Positions 1 through 11,348 of a stretch of DNA of 64,000 nucleotides are shown in pieces (the stretch's first letter is position 1; each line of letters begins with the position of its first letter). Origin of the DNA: Astropecten irregularis (lineage: Eukaryota > Echinodermata > Asteroidea > Paxillosida > Astropectinidae). The stretch covers positions 1,550,001-1,614,000 of the forward strand of contig OZ020251.1 in the NCBI GenBank assembly GCA_963971285.1, written 5' to 3'. A program made the position numbers and the translations under genes. The notes below the pieces were generated by a model. That model was given only the letters and a program-made list of their open reading frames with translations. It made no database searches and was not told the DNA's origin.

Positions 1-637
1 TTGAGTAAATGGCTGCATGGTCTCTCCACGGAAATCTCCCATCGGGAACGTCCTAATTGAAAGTGTTCCGGGGCTGGGTCGGTGTCTTTTGAAAACGGGG
101 GTCCGTCTGGGTGCTAATACCAAGGCAATTTGGTTATAATGAAGCCATCAGATTGCAGAGGGAAGTCTCGCGATTCTATCTTGCCCCTGTGGGCTTGGAT
201 CGCACATCACTGCGTGTATACCGGAAGCGGGTCCTCTCAGTCTCAGTAGGTTTGTCAGATATCAACATAAATCAAGATATTTTCATGTTTGCGTCACTTC
301 AGGCTCATAGCTGATATGAGAATGACTTTCATTTATCGCAACGCATTTAGCTCGTTACACCTGCGCCCCGTGAAAGATAGCACCTTAATTCACCAATGAT
401 ACATACAGTGCATGTTAATCACGATGCAGGATTCGAAAAATATAAAGTGTTCAACCCAACGAGAACATCCTCTGTGGCAACCATCCTCTAATATAGGTTC
501 TTCTACTAAATGAATGAATGTATTGTATAGAAATGCAATTACTCAAATAAGCTTATATTCAAACAATGTGTAATTTGCATCACCAGGCGTTCCATACCTC
601 ATTACTGAATACAATTCTGTTTCTGATTTTAAATATA

Positions 638-897
638 GGGCGTTTACGAAACGGAGGCTTAGGCTCAGGCTCCAGCTCTGACATCCATATGCTGAAAATA
701 TAGGCTGTGGTTTTTCACTGAAGCTGAAACTCTGTTTCCAATCATTCGCACCAGAGAGTCTACTGTAGAATCTGCAGAGAACCGCAGCCAAAAACTTCTA
801 TTTTGATACGAATGATACCAGTTATTTCACGGAATGGATTCGCAAAATGGAGCCGGAGCCTGAGACAGAGCCTGAGCCTCCGTTTCGTAAACGCCCC
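638..897. mobile_element. TA-flanked MITE, family C, copy 1
   Basis: TA target duplication (636-637, 898-899) around ends GGGCGTTTACGAAACGGAGG and its complement. Next to each end lies a Gly/Ser-like GGCTCAGGCTCC simple repeat. The size (260 bp) and TA target fit a Tc1/mariner-type non-autonomous element. Confidence 0.85.
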
Positions 898-1059
898 TAG
901 ACAATGAAAAGTCTTCAACTTACCTCACATCTCCGCACTGTATGTTGAAACTTCTGAGTGCTCATAATAAATTCCATTATCTATTTCTGAAAGGAAACAA
1001 ATTTAAAACCGGAATTATGGTAAAAAAACGTTTAATTTACAATTTGTTTTGATTTAGAA

Positions 1060-1190
1060 AGGAAAGGTTTTTTCATCGCGGTGGATATACAGATAAGGAA
1101 AAAAAGTGATAAAAATCACGCGAGTCGTGTTGCTGGTAGCGACGTTTCGGCTGCTGGTACTGATAACCTTCATCAGGCAACTGTTTTGAT
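1060..1190 (-). repeat. Retroelement-like tail with CTGATGA...GAAAC motif
   Basis: On the minus strand: CCTGATGAAGG, a short spacer, CAGCAGCCGAAACGTCGC, then GCGTGATTTTTATCACTTTT. The CTGATGAAGG/CC-GAAACGTC arrangement is hammerhead-like. The GTGATTTTTATCAC palindrome followed by a T run looks like an element end. No coding part is attached. Confidence 0.5.
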
Positions 1191-2409
1191 TTGTCGCTTT
1201 GTTGTCGTTTTGTTTTATTTTTGTTTGCTTGTTTTTACTTTACAGGTATAACAGACATGATATCAATACATAATTAATTGTGTATTATTGTATTCTTCCA
1301 TTGTGTACAGGAAGTAAATCTTCGAGCCGTGACATGTTTGTGACGTCATACGCATCGTAGGGGATCAGACTAAGCTGACGGTTTGAAGAATACACAGGGA
1401 GAAACAGGGAACCAGACGGGCGGTATCGTACCAAGTATGCATCATTCTACTTGAGAATCGAACCTGCGCTTCAAGTCAATTTAACTCATTTAAGGGTTTG
1501 GGAATTTAATAACAAAGTGTAGTCATAAACTGACATAACGTGTGACTGTAATACACAGAGCATAATGTACTTGAATAGTGTACCCAGAATATTGTTGTAA
1601 ATTATTTAGTTATAGAGATGAAGTAAACGACAAACTTCTATAAAAACAACAACAGTGTTGACTATTAAGCAGAGCTGTTGGACAATTAAGCCGTCTACAA
1701 GTAAATGTTGAAAACTAAAAGCCTTTTATTATTCTTCTGATAATAAATCTACATGAAACATCTGAACTTTCTGTTGCTGTATCGCAATAATTCAGATCTA
1801 TCAACTACATAGTCCCATAAGAGACGTCCAGTACCAAGACATGATTCACAATTAATGTGAATGACATAAAGATACCAGACCATTCCAAAGCTAGACTCAA
1901 GGGAATTAATTGTGGTGTTCATGACTCGAGGTGTACCACTATTATATATTCAAATACTTATTTGCCAAAAAGGCGCATTTCTGGAAATATTGTGATTATT
2001 TTACAAAGGTGCTTCTATGAGTTCAAGAAAATAGTGAAATATCTGGAGTGGAATACATGAACATACTTGCAGGCAAGGCGACTGAAGCCAAAGAGATTGT
2101 TTTCGGTCTTCAAATTTAATATACACCAAACATTATGTAGAATAGATAAAGATGTTTCTGATGTTTTCAGAATAGATGAGCATTTATCATTACATGACGC
2201 CACAAAAGGCTTTTAAGTCAAACAGATCATACAAACTGAGAAAAGATTCTGCTACTACATGTTTACTGAGGCTTGATGGAAAAAGGACAATTTGCTCAAA
2301 TATATTTTCCTCTCACTTCTCAATCTGTGTATTTTGTATACTTTTGTGTATTTTTTGTTTTATTGGAAATGTACAATGACGTTTTGCGATTATCATTGAT
2401 ATGTTTATC

Positions 2410-2535
2410 CTTCGATAAAGATGCTAGGATGGAAACGCGTCAGGCCGTCCTAACTCCATGCATTTGACAAATTTCAGGTCATAATTTTGGCTGATGAGAA
2501 ATTTTCAGCAGTTTATTACTTGTAATCATAGATAT
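2410..2535 (+). repeat. Single dispersed copy of the hammerhead-like unit with 3' tail
   Basis: Contains TTCGATAAAGATGCTAGGAT, then GAAACGCGTCAGGCC, then the tail with TTTTGGCTGATGAG and GCAGTTTATTACTTGTA shared with 27960-28055 and 38480-38580. Confidence 0.7.
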
Positions 2536-4351
2536 GTGATATTTTAGTCTGGTCCCGGCCCATATGATGTTATATAATGACCAGACGAAGAAACCCTACC
2601 CTTAAGTTGATGGAAGAGGTACTCTTCGTGACCTCTGCACCCCATAGGAATGGAACGTGCTACCGCACAGAATAGACAGTGTAAGAATGTAGTTCCCAAG
2701 GTGACTGCTTGCGTGACTGAGCCTCCATCTGTCAAATTGTCTTCATGTTAAAACCTTCAATGAAGGTGTTAATCCCACGCATTTGGTTTCCACTGATTGA
2801 CAGTACGTCCCAGATGGATAAATTATACATCTCACAGAAAATCATGGAGGAATACTTGAAGGTGTCTGATGCAAAATAAGATTTCCCATTCCATGTTTGA
2901 GACATTTTGGATTGTTTGAGGGCTGGGTATGCAGTGACGAGTTTGTACTAAGCCTTAATTAGACAAATCACTCTGATTGTACCAAACGTCAATACTCAAT
3001 TTGATTGGATGATTTGACAGGGATAGGGCCAATCACTGGTATTTGATAACTGTATAGGTATATTGAAAGTATGATTATGATAAGATGTATTTGCCATATA
3101 AGTCAATCAACAATTTCTCAAGTACCTGTCCCAATATAATAATATACATATATTCATCTTTTGGAATAAGCATTCAAGCAAGATATTGGTACGATAAGTT
3201 ACTCATTGGTAAACCTTTGTTTCTCGCTCTTATTAATTATTATTTTTTTTTTTTATTATTTACTCAGAGAAGTAGTATTGTAATGTTGCTTAATATAATT
3301 ATTTTTCCAATCTATTTGTCAAGTAATGCCACATACTTTACGTCATTGAAATTAGGTTTTTAATTCTGGCTTAAGCTTCTTGCAAATGACATTCAAATTA
3401 CTGCTACCAAGACATTGCCAAATCGCGAAAATCGGTCTAACACATATTGATAATAATAATAAAGATTACCTACGTCACTGGATTCACAGAGGTTTCTGAA
3501 AAGTCTAAATGTCTTAGTTCATTTCAATGTTGGTGATCGGAATATTCTCTTTAGATTAAGCTGATACATTGTGACCTTAATAATCATCTGAAATGTTTCG
3601 GGTAAACTTCATCCATATTGATTCGATTGTACATATTGTAGTTAAGCCTGCAGAGGATTGAGTACTTACTGTCAGTAGACGAACATGACGTACATGTATA
3701 ATTATTCTACATTCCATCACAGTTAATCAATACATTAAATTATTATGTGCGTCACATGAGTGATTAAGTCCGTAAGAGTACTCCATAATGTATCACTATA
3801 ACGGTAATTTATATTTGGTTGAGTAAATTCAGTACTATGGTTGTAATTCTAAATGTGTCCAAAATGAATTATATAACATTAGGCTCAATTCGAAGTGAAG
3901 GACACTCATAAAATTCGTGAACGTTTGTGAAAACGAAGACACATCGTTACATTTTGCTTTTTTGTTAAACCTCGAGCTATTTGCAAGCTAAACTTCAGAG
4001 AATCTAGTTCTAGTTCTCATCTTGGAAAAATCTCCCAACGGGAGATTCTTTATGTATACGTTCAGCTGTGCTTTGTAGATTATGTGTGATGCTTTTCATG
4101 GCATGTATATGGGGTGCTATTTCATGATTAAGGAGAATTACCGATTAACTCAATCCATAAATCATACAATTCAATCCTTTGTTTGAAGAAAATCCTCATT
4201 TGATCGTATTGGGTCAAATCTGACTCCCATAGGATCAGATCTCATTCTAACTGGGTCAAAGCTGGGTTATATTTGGTTCTTTCTGTATCAGACCCGAATC
4301 TAACTGAACAGATTTAACTATCTGGCAGATAATCTGGGTCACACTTGACCC

Positions 4352-4495
4352 AAGATGTGGGTCAGATGTGGGTAAGATGTTAGATGTGGGTCAGATGTGG
4401 GTAAGATGTTAGATGTGGGTCAGATGTGGGTAAGATGTTAGATGTGGCTCAGATGTGGGTCAGATATGGGTCAGATTTGGGTCAGGTGTAATCCT
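4352..4495. repeat. 29-bp minisatellite
   Basis: GATGTGGGTCAGATGTGGGT plus AAGATGTTA, three clean units 29 bp apart (ttag at 4380, 4409, 4438), then degenerate GGGTCAGAT copies. Confidence 0.85.
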
Positions 4496-4551
4496 TCAGT
4501 GAGTCAGTTAATTCCTAGCGTGTAAGATTAGGTATAGCCAGATTTGGCGCT

Positions 4552-4671
4552 GAATGGGAGACTTTTGAGAATCGGTCTTCAAGTCAACAGCGCACGCATG
4601 CGCGCGCATGCTCACAATTGCGTGCGCGTGCGCTGTTGACTTGAAGACCGATTCTCAAAAGTCTCCCATTC
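4552..4671. repeat. Perfect-armed cruciform, 120 bp
   Basis: GAATGGGAGACTTTTGAGAA and about 25 further bases are repeated exactly in inverse (ending GTCTCCCATTC). They surround a GCGCATGC-rich purine/pyrimidine-alternating centre (ACGCATGCGCGCGCATGC). Confidence 0.9.
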
Positions 4672-5212
4672 TGGTAACGTGGACACATTTCAACCACTGG
4701 GTCAGCTTCAGGCCTTTTCACACGATGCTAAAATACATCGCAAGGCTTGCGAGTTTTTAACATGCTTGATAATTTTTTCAAGGAATCACCAGGGACGTCG
4801 ATCACTCTCAAGCATTGGTGCAATTTCGTAATATTTATCAAGGATGAGCAAAACTCGCAAGCTTTGCGATTTTTTTTTTGCATCGTGAGAAACGGCCGTT
4901 TTTTAATCAGCTTCAGTGTCTTTTCAAATTCTGGCAAGAATCCTTTCACCTTGATGGTCCGTTTCAATGTGGAAACTTTCACTTCTTTAAACCATGTTTA
5001 TTTTAATTGTATACTTGGATAAACATTCTGACAATTAAACATTATCTATTACTATAATTATTGTAGTCGTGTACTAGCTTACAGAAATGATTATATTTTT
5101 CAAATATGATTGTTAAATGTCCGTCTCAAAAATATTGCTAGCGAGATTAAAAGTGTACTACGTCACAAAATAGTCGTGTTTGTGTAGCAGTTTGTTTTGT
5201 TTGTTTTTTCAA

Positions 5213-5446
5213 TGTGGATCGGTTTGCGGAAACATCATGTAAGAATCGTTCGCACTTTCGCACTTCTATTTCGTTCGCACTTCTCGCAATTAGGTCTCAA
5301 CGTTTCGACTAGCCTGCTCTAGTCCTCATCAGGAGACTAGAACAGGCTAGTATCAGGAACGTTGAGACCTTACGAGAAGTGCGAATGAAATAGAAGTGCG
5401 AAAGTACGAACGATTCTTACATGGTGTTTTCGCAAACCGATCCATA
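5213..5446. repeat. 234-bp palindromic element with a hammerhead-like core
   Basis: Nearly perfect inverted repeat: the left arm starts GGATCGGTTTGCGGAAACAT and the right arm mirrors it. The centre on the minus strand (5369 to 5293) reads stem GGTCTCAACG, then TT, a region with its own ACTAG/CTAGT hairpin, CTGATGA (5332-5326), a stem-loop, GAAA and CGTTGAGACC. That is the order of a type III hammerhead ribozyme. Its outer arms belong to the same family as 20493-20672, 34183-34350 and 47431-47593. Confidence 0.75.
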
Positions 5447-6574
5447 TACCAATTGTCACCATGCAAAGCCTCAAATCTTTCTTGTTTTTCAAATACATCA
5501 TTTTCTGCCATTTTGGGCGTCTTCATGGCGGCAGATTCCTAAATATTTGTCGATTGGTTAAAAGGTTGCTTGGCTTTCGCAACAGTATATTGATAGGCGG
5601 GATATTTTCAATCAATATTCCAATTAAATTTAGTTTCTTCCTGCTCCGAGATGTAAAAGTCAGGGGAAAAGGTCAAATTAGACCCCCCCCAAAAAAAAAA
5701 AAAAAAATCTCCTTCAATTTCCATAAAAGATGTTTCCAATAATATAGATCATTTGATTTTACTTTTTATAAAAATATCTCTCAACTTGCAGCATTAAAAT
5801 GCCACCACAACCGTAGTTTCTCATGCTCCGAATACGTGCAGTATAATTAATTGCAAACGCCTGACAAAAATTGCAAGCAAGCAGAATCTAAAATTGGAAA
5901 TTCTCATTTTTCTTAATTTAATTTTCAAGAAGGCCACAAATACTGTATGCAGTTCGGTGACCTACTTCCCCCGGAGTGAGCGAGAAATACTACTGATGAT
6001 AATAGGACGCCAAGGTTCGCGTCTGGTTTATACTGAATTGCACAAACCTAAATCAAAAATCAAAGGCATGTATCGACGAATTTAGATTTCAATACATTTT
6101 GTGTGTGTGTGGAGTGAAAATTGACCGAGGAGGCTGGTACGGTATTATAGAATCTATATGGGGGCAGATTCAAGGCTATCAGGGAGGGATCTTTGGATAT
6201 ATCCTACCGCAGTTCACCACAGTATTCCCAAGATACCTTTTTGAATCTAGCTGTAGCTGCTTGAGAGAGACTGATATCTTCTACGATTTAACCAAATGTT
6301 AACTTGGCTCAGTGTACTGCTTAGGAGTTATCCCACTGTATTTAGTCCGGAGGCTGGACGGTTGGCCGGGGCTTAAATGACCCATCTTTAATCAATATTT
6401 ATAACTCCCGATTAAATTGTTTGGGCAGAAGGACTGAGAAAAGTGATCTTCTCGAGCAAAGAATATCTAAATTCATAAGGTACACCGGTGTTATTTATGG
6501 GTTGGAAGCAGGTTCATTGGTACGGTAACAAAACTGTTTTTATAAGAATAAAAAGTGATGTTTCAAAATCAAAG

Positions 6575-6939
6575 TTAAAGGTAGTATCATACTTTGCTAA
6601 GAAACCAAAACGGAAATGTTCACAGATTTACCTATTTTACAGGGTATAAAGATAGTGCTGGCAGAAAAATACAGTTAAAATATTTCCGCCTAAAATACGC
6701 TGAATTTTTCAAAAATTTAGTAACAGTATACGACCAAAAATATTTTTGATCTTTAAAAGATAAAAAAATAACGGTGAAAAGATTGAAGAAATTCCGCGTG
6801 GGCGTTTTTCACTGTTTTCTCAAAACGTCGGCATCGTACGGGACTGGGAATTTCACAGATGACTGTTACTGTATCTTCCTTGATATTTCTGCCCATGAAT
6901 TTGCATTTCTTTGACAAGAAAGTCTCATATTACCTTTAA
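6575..6939. mobile_element. TTAA-flanked MITE, family A, copy 1
   Basis: TTAA on both sides, terminal inverted repeat AGGTAGTATCATACTTTG (right end partly decayed), about 365 bp, no ORF. TTAA targets point to a Kolobok- or piggyBac-type transposase supplied elsewhere. Internal landmarks shared by all copies: GGGTATGAAGATGGTG, TTTCCGCC and CCCATGAAT. Confidence 0.85.
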
Positions 6940-7183
6940 AAGGACAAGAACATAAAAACAATTTCAGTCCGGCTTAGCCATAACTTTTAATTCATTTAGG
7001 TGCCCGTGTGAAAACATATAGCACTAAAGAAAAACACATGGCAGGTTGAGCAAGAAGGAATCTGATGACGTTTCACTGATCTCGACCAATGACTGACGCG
7101 TATCATAAACAATAGGGTATTGTACTCGTAGACGCCCTAAAATGCACAATGACAGTGCCATGGTCAGGGCGGGCGAGCATACA

Positions 7184-7543
7184 TTAAAGGTAGTATCATA
7201 CTTTGGTAAGACACCAAAACAGAAACGTTTACAGATTTACGTATATCAGGATATGAAGATGGTGGTGGTAGAAACATACCGTTAAAATGTTTCCGCCTGA
7301 AATGGTGTATTTATCCAGAATCTAGTAAAACAACTACCGAAAATCTGTTTGATCTTTTAAAAGATCAAAAATAAAAGAGAAAAGACTTTAGAAATACTGT
7401 GGCCGTTTTCACTGTTTTCTCAAAAAGTGGCCACCGTATGGGACTGAAATGATCACAGATGACTGTTACTGTAGCTGTCTTGGTATTTTTGCCCAATAAT
7501 CTGTATTTCTTTGATAAAAACCAAAGTATGATACTACCTTTAA
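7184..7543. mobile_element. TTAA-flanked MITE, family A, copy 2
   Basis: Complete copy with matching ends (AGGTAGTATCATACTTTGG and its reverse complement) and TTAA on both sides, only 245 bp from copy 1. Confidence 0.9.
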
Positions 7544-8110
7544 TACCATACAGCCAGTCTCTCCCACGCAAATTTGCTATAATAATTATGTTTAATATTT
7601 AAGACGGAAAATTTCAAAGTTATATGGGGGGACATTTCCCAGACAATATACGATCCGCGTCTTCTAGTCTACAATGGAGCTTCTAAATTCCCAATTATTC
7701 GTAAAATGTTCAAGGTTGACTAAGCTAAAATTGAAAATGCAATCAAGTTGGTGAAAAGCAGCGCCAAAAATATCAACTTCCATAGGCCTGTCACCTTACA
7801 TGAACTCAACGGGTACTTGCGCGTGAAGCTAAGCACGCGCGCACAAAGCGTTTGGTAAAGTAGTTCCGGCATCACTGACGTCATACCCTCAATCAGGATG
7901 CAGTTGGGTAGGTTAACTGACAAATTAAGCAAACGGTGAAAAGTTCAATCTATACAATTGCTGGCTTCAGACGACGGTAAGGGCATATGAATGCATTATA
8001 GCTATATGCTCAGGACATAACTATAGATGTTATATGGTTGGATTTGAATTCCATTGCGAATTGAAGAATGATTTAATCTCGCCGTTTCCAGGAAAATGTT
8101 GTTTGTTCTA

Positions 8111-8352
8111 GGCCCATTCAGCGAGGCTCAGGCTCCGTCTCAGGCTCAGGCTTCCTTGCGTGAATCCATTCTGAAATAACGGGTATATTATAATAGAGGC
8201 TTTGGACAGCGGCATGGAAGTACGGATTTCTCCGGTTTGAAAAGGAAAACAGAGCTTCAGCTTCAATGAAAAAAACACAACCTTTATTTTCAGCATATGG
8301 ATGACAGAGCTGGAGCCTGAGCCTGAGCCTGAGCCTGAGCTTGAGCCTTGAA
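8111..8352. mobile_element. TA MITE, family C, copy 2 (degenerate ends)
   Basis: Same interior as copy 1 (CAGCATATGGATGACAGAGC, CTTCAGCTTCAATGAAAAA) in reverse orientation, with an expanded GAGCCT run at 8310-8345; the outer inverted repeat is decayed. Confidence 0.75.
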
Positions 8353-9261
8353 CCGCTCTTATTACGCCACTTCCACTATTCATTTTTTTGTCTTGAGGGC
8401 TTTTCATTCAATCATATCAGCCTAGTACCAAATGAAGCTCCTTTCATGCCATGTTTTCCATATCAAACGTCAATTAATTCGCCACCTCATGTCACTAAAT
8501 ACAAAACCTGTATTCAAGAGGACTTTTTGGCGTGCACAGCAAAGAACCTTACAGAATTACTGGTAATTGACCTACTATTATAGGTATATTTCTGTGTGGT
8601 TCTCTCAGGCATCAAGAAATAGCAGGAATATGGGCACTCATCATCAGATGTTACCACGGGTACATATCTCTCGGGGGATGGGATCGTGGTTCTTTTCACG
8701 CTGATCCAATTCTGTCACTTCTATTCTGTATCCAGTCCAACATGTTAGTGTCCATCTGACGTACCGACGTGACTCGGTCAATGGCTTGCTATGATCAGAT
8801 TAATCTCTATCCCCTGTGTTTTTTCTCTCCCTCCAAAAATCATAAATCAATCAGGCAATGTTTCAGAGTGTTATTCTTCCTGGAACAGGGCTAGAGCTAG
8901 GATTATCATCCGCTCTTTCTGCTCCAACTCGACCGTGGTTTCCCCACAGGATTCCTCAGGTCATCAGTCCATTTCTCCCCACCGAATCATCTTTCCTTTT
9001 TTTATACCCGCCAGGTAAAACCCCGTGAATTAGTGATGAGCCTTTAAGACGTATTACGTACGCTGTACTCATCCAAAATAATGAACTTTGTTTGGTTGGA
9101 CTGAAGAATGCCGAGCGCAAGCCTTGGAAGTCAATATACGGCGGGCTAGTGTGCTCGACGTGGCGGTATCGCGGCACAATATTTAGGCCTCTATCATGAT
9201 CAACTGAAGTTCAGCAGCAGCAGTACCAAGCCCCTGCCGAAAAAAAATCAATCTCATCATA

Positions 9262-9485
9262 GGGCCTTTTTGACACGGAGTCTTAGGCTCAGGCTCCGGT
9301 TCCGTCATCCATATGCTGAAAATAATGGGGTTTCATTGGTACTGAAGCTCTGTTTTCCTTTTCAAACCAGAGAATCTACTTCCGAACCTACACCAAAAGC
9401 CTCTATTTTGATATCCGTTATTTCAGAATGGATTCACGAAATGGTGCAGGAGCCTGTGCCTGAGCATCCGTTTCGAAAAGACCCA
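9262..9485. mobile_element. TA-flanked MITE, family C, copy 3
   Basis: TA at both sides; ends GGGCCTTTTTGACACGGAG and CCGTTTCGAAAAGACCC; interior as in copy 1. Confidence 0.8.
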
Positions 9486-9509
9486 TAAACTAAATGATAC
9501 AAGCATGTG

Positions 9510-9602
9510 TCTTTCCTTTCATGTTCTTGCCCTCTTGTCATTCAGCCTTTGAGAAAGATCCTGCTAGGATCACGTCAGAACCTCATAACTCCAAGCGTTC
9601 TT
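9510..9602 (+). repeat. Single dispersed copy of the hammerhead-like unit
   Basis: CATGTTCTTGCCCTCTTGTC, then AGCCTTTGAGAAAGATCC and a hairpin. This left flank is the same as the exon-4-side edge of the PDHX satellite (58170-58200, reverse complement). The GAAAC step is deleted here. Confidence 0.7.
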
Positions 9603-9896
9603 AGTTAAATGGTCGACAAACCAATTTCCAATGCACAATGATGATTTCGATCCTCGCAAAGCTTAAGCATGATCTCTTGTGTCAAAAGAAATACAAATCT
9701 TGAACTCACCGTCGACATTTTAGGCGGGATTTTACAGAAAAACTCAATTCATCTCTGACTAAGACGCAGTTGAATACCAATCAGATAGACTGGTGATATT
9801 AAATAACTCTGTTATTATTCATGGCAGTTTGTTTAAAGAGCATAGATTTCCATAAACTCTCAGGAAAAAAAAGCAAGACTAGATCGAAAGCAAGTC

Positions 9897-10322
9897 CTAA
9901 TTAAAAGTGAGGCAGCATTGAAAGCGAGGCATCACTAAAAGCGCGGATCCATACATTGAAAGTGAGGCTACATTGAAAGCAAGGCTACACTGAAAGCGAG
10001 ACAACATTGAAAGCGAGTCGTCACTAAAAGCGAGGATCCATTGAAAGCGAGACTATATTGAAAGCGAGGCTACAGTGAAAGCGAGGCATCATCGAAAGCG
10101 AGGCTACATTGAAAGCTAGGATACATTGAAAGCGAGGCTACATTGTAAGTGATATAATATATAAGCGTTTGTCAAACAGCAACGATATCAAAAGTCAAAT
10201 CATCAGAAATCAAAGTTCAATGGGCAGTTCGCTGAGTCAGGATCTCGTTTCGGTGTTCGGACTGCAAAGAGCAGTGAGGTCCCACTGCAAGAGTGAGGCC
10301 GACATTGAAAGCGAAGCACCAC
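9897..10322. repeat. GAAAGCGAGG short tandem array
   Basis: About fifteen degenerate 16-18 bp units of the form CATTGAAAGCGAGGCTA to 10160, and more at 10282-10322 after a 120-bp interruption. A (TA)n run at 10326-10352 follows. Confidence 0.8.
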
Positions 10323-10359
10323 TGAGTTATATATATATATATATATATACATGTATAAC

Positions 10360-11017
10360 CAGTTATATGTACTTATTCCCAATGCTTTACAACCAAGTAG
10401 CTGATAACGTGTAATTCTATAGGACACAATGTCCACAGCCATGACAAGTTTATAAGCAAGCCGTGGCTATTACCACGTGTCTTTAAAAGGCACAGCTTCA
10501 TACATCTATTTTGTATCCGAATTTTATTTTTCATGACGCAAATATTCTTCATGTACATGCATCAACATAGAAACACAATTAAAATGGGAACTCACGTATC
10601 GGGGAGATAAAAACAAATAGCTTATGTAAAATATTTATCATCTTAAAAATAAAATTGGGAAAACACGTTGCAATTAAAAGGGAAACACGCACGCACTAAA
10701 GCCCATGATTTGTATGTACTTAGCCGCTAATGAACCACCATCAGCATAAGTAGCAAAATGCATTACAGCGATTGTCAATCGACTCCATTAAATTGATTCC
10801 ATTAATGGAACATCACATCAAAACTGACAAGTCAAGGATTTCTAGATACAAGGAGAATCAAAATATCAGCAAAATGTTCGTCTAATGTGTTAAGGTTTTC
10901 GTAATTTCTGTTCATGGCTGATTTCTTTCATAATGAAAAGGAATAACAACAGTGCATTGTTCAAGGATAAATGCCCCGCCCTATTTTGTTTTATGTTGGA
11001 TTGGGTCGACTCCTCCA
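10360..11017. other. Gene-free AT-rich stretch
   Basis: Only short overlapping open frames on both strands; nothing conserved recognised. Confidence 0.6.
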
Positions 11018-11348
11018 TTAAAGGTAGTATCATACTTTGGTTTTTGTCAAAAGAAATACAGAATCATGGGCAAAAATATCAAGGAAGATACAGTACCAGT
11101 CATCTATGAAATATCCAGTCCCATACGGTGCCCACTTTTTGAGAAAACAGTATCTTTTCTCGTTTATTTTTGATTTTTAAAAATAATTTTGGTCACTGGT
11201 TTTACTCTTTTCTGGATAAATACAGCATTTTAGGAAGAATAATGTTAACAGTATGTTTCTACCATCACCATCTTTATACCCTGTAAGTTATAGGTAAATG
11301 TGTGAAGATTTCTGTTTCGGTATACTGCAAAGCATGATGGCACCTTTT
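11018..11348. mobile_element. TTAA-flanked MITE, family A, copy 3
   Basis: Left end AGGTAGTATCATACTTTGG intact in reversed internal orientation; right end decayed (GCATGATGGCACCTTTTT). Confidence 0.8.

Larger units (their letters stand above)
900..4351. other. Gene-free flank
   Basis: Apart from the retroelement tail (1060-1190) and the hammerhead-like unit (2410-2535), I see no exon, splice-supported frame or RNA gene. The sequence is AT-rich with T runs (3240-3255). Bases 1-635 are likewise without a recognisable feature. Confidence 0.6.

Noticed and set aside
8108..8407. 99-codon ORF with Ser-Gly repeats
   Set aside because: It is the translation of the GAGCCT/GGCTCA ends of the TA-flanked MITE; the same reading occurs in the copy at 46605.
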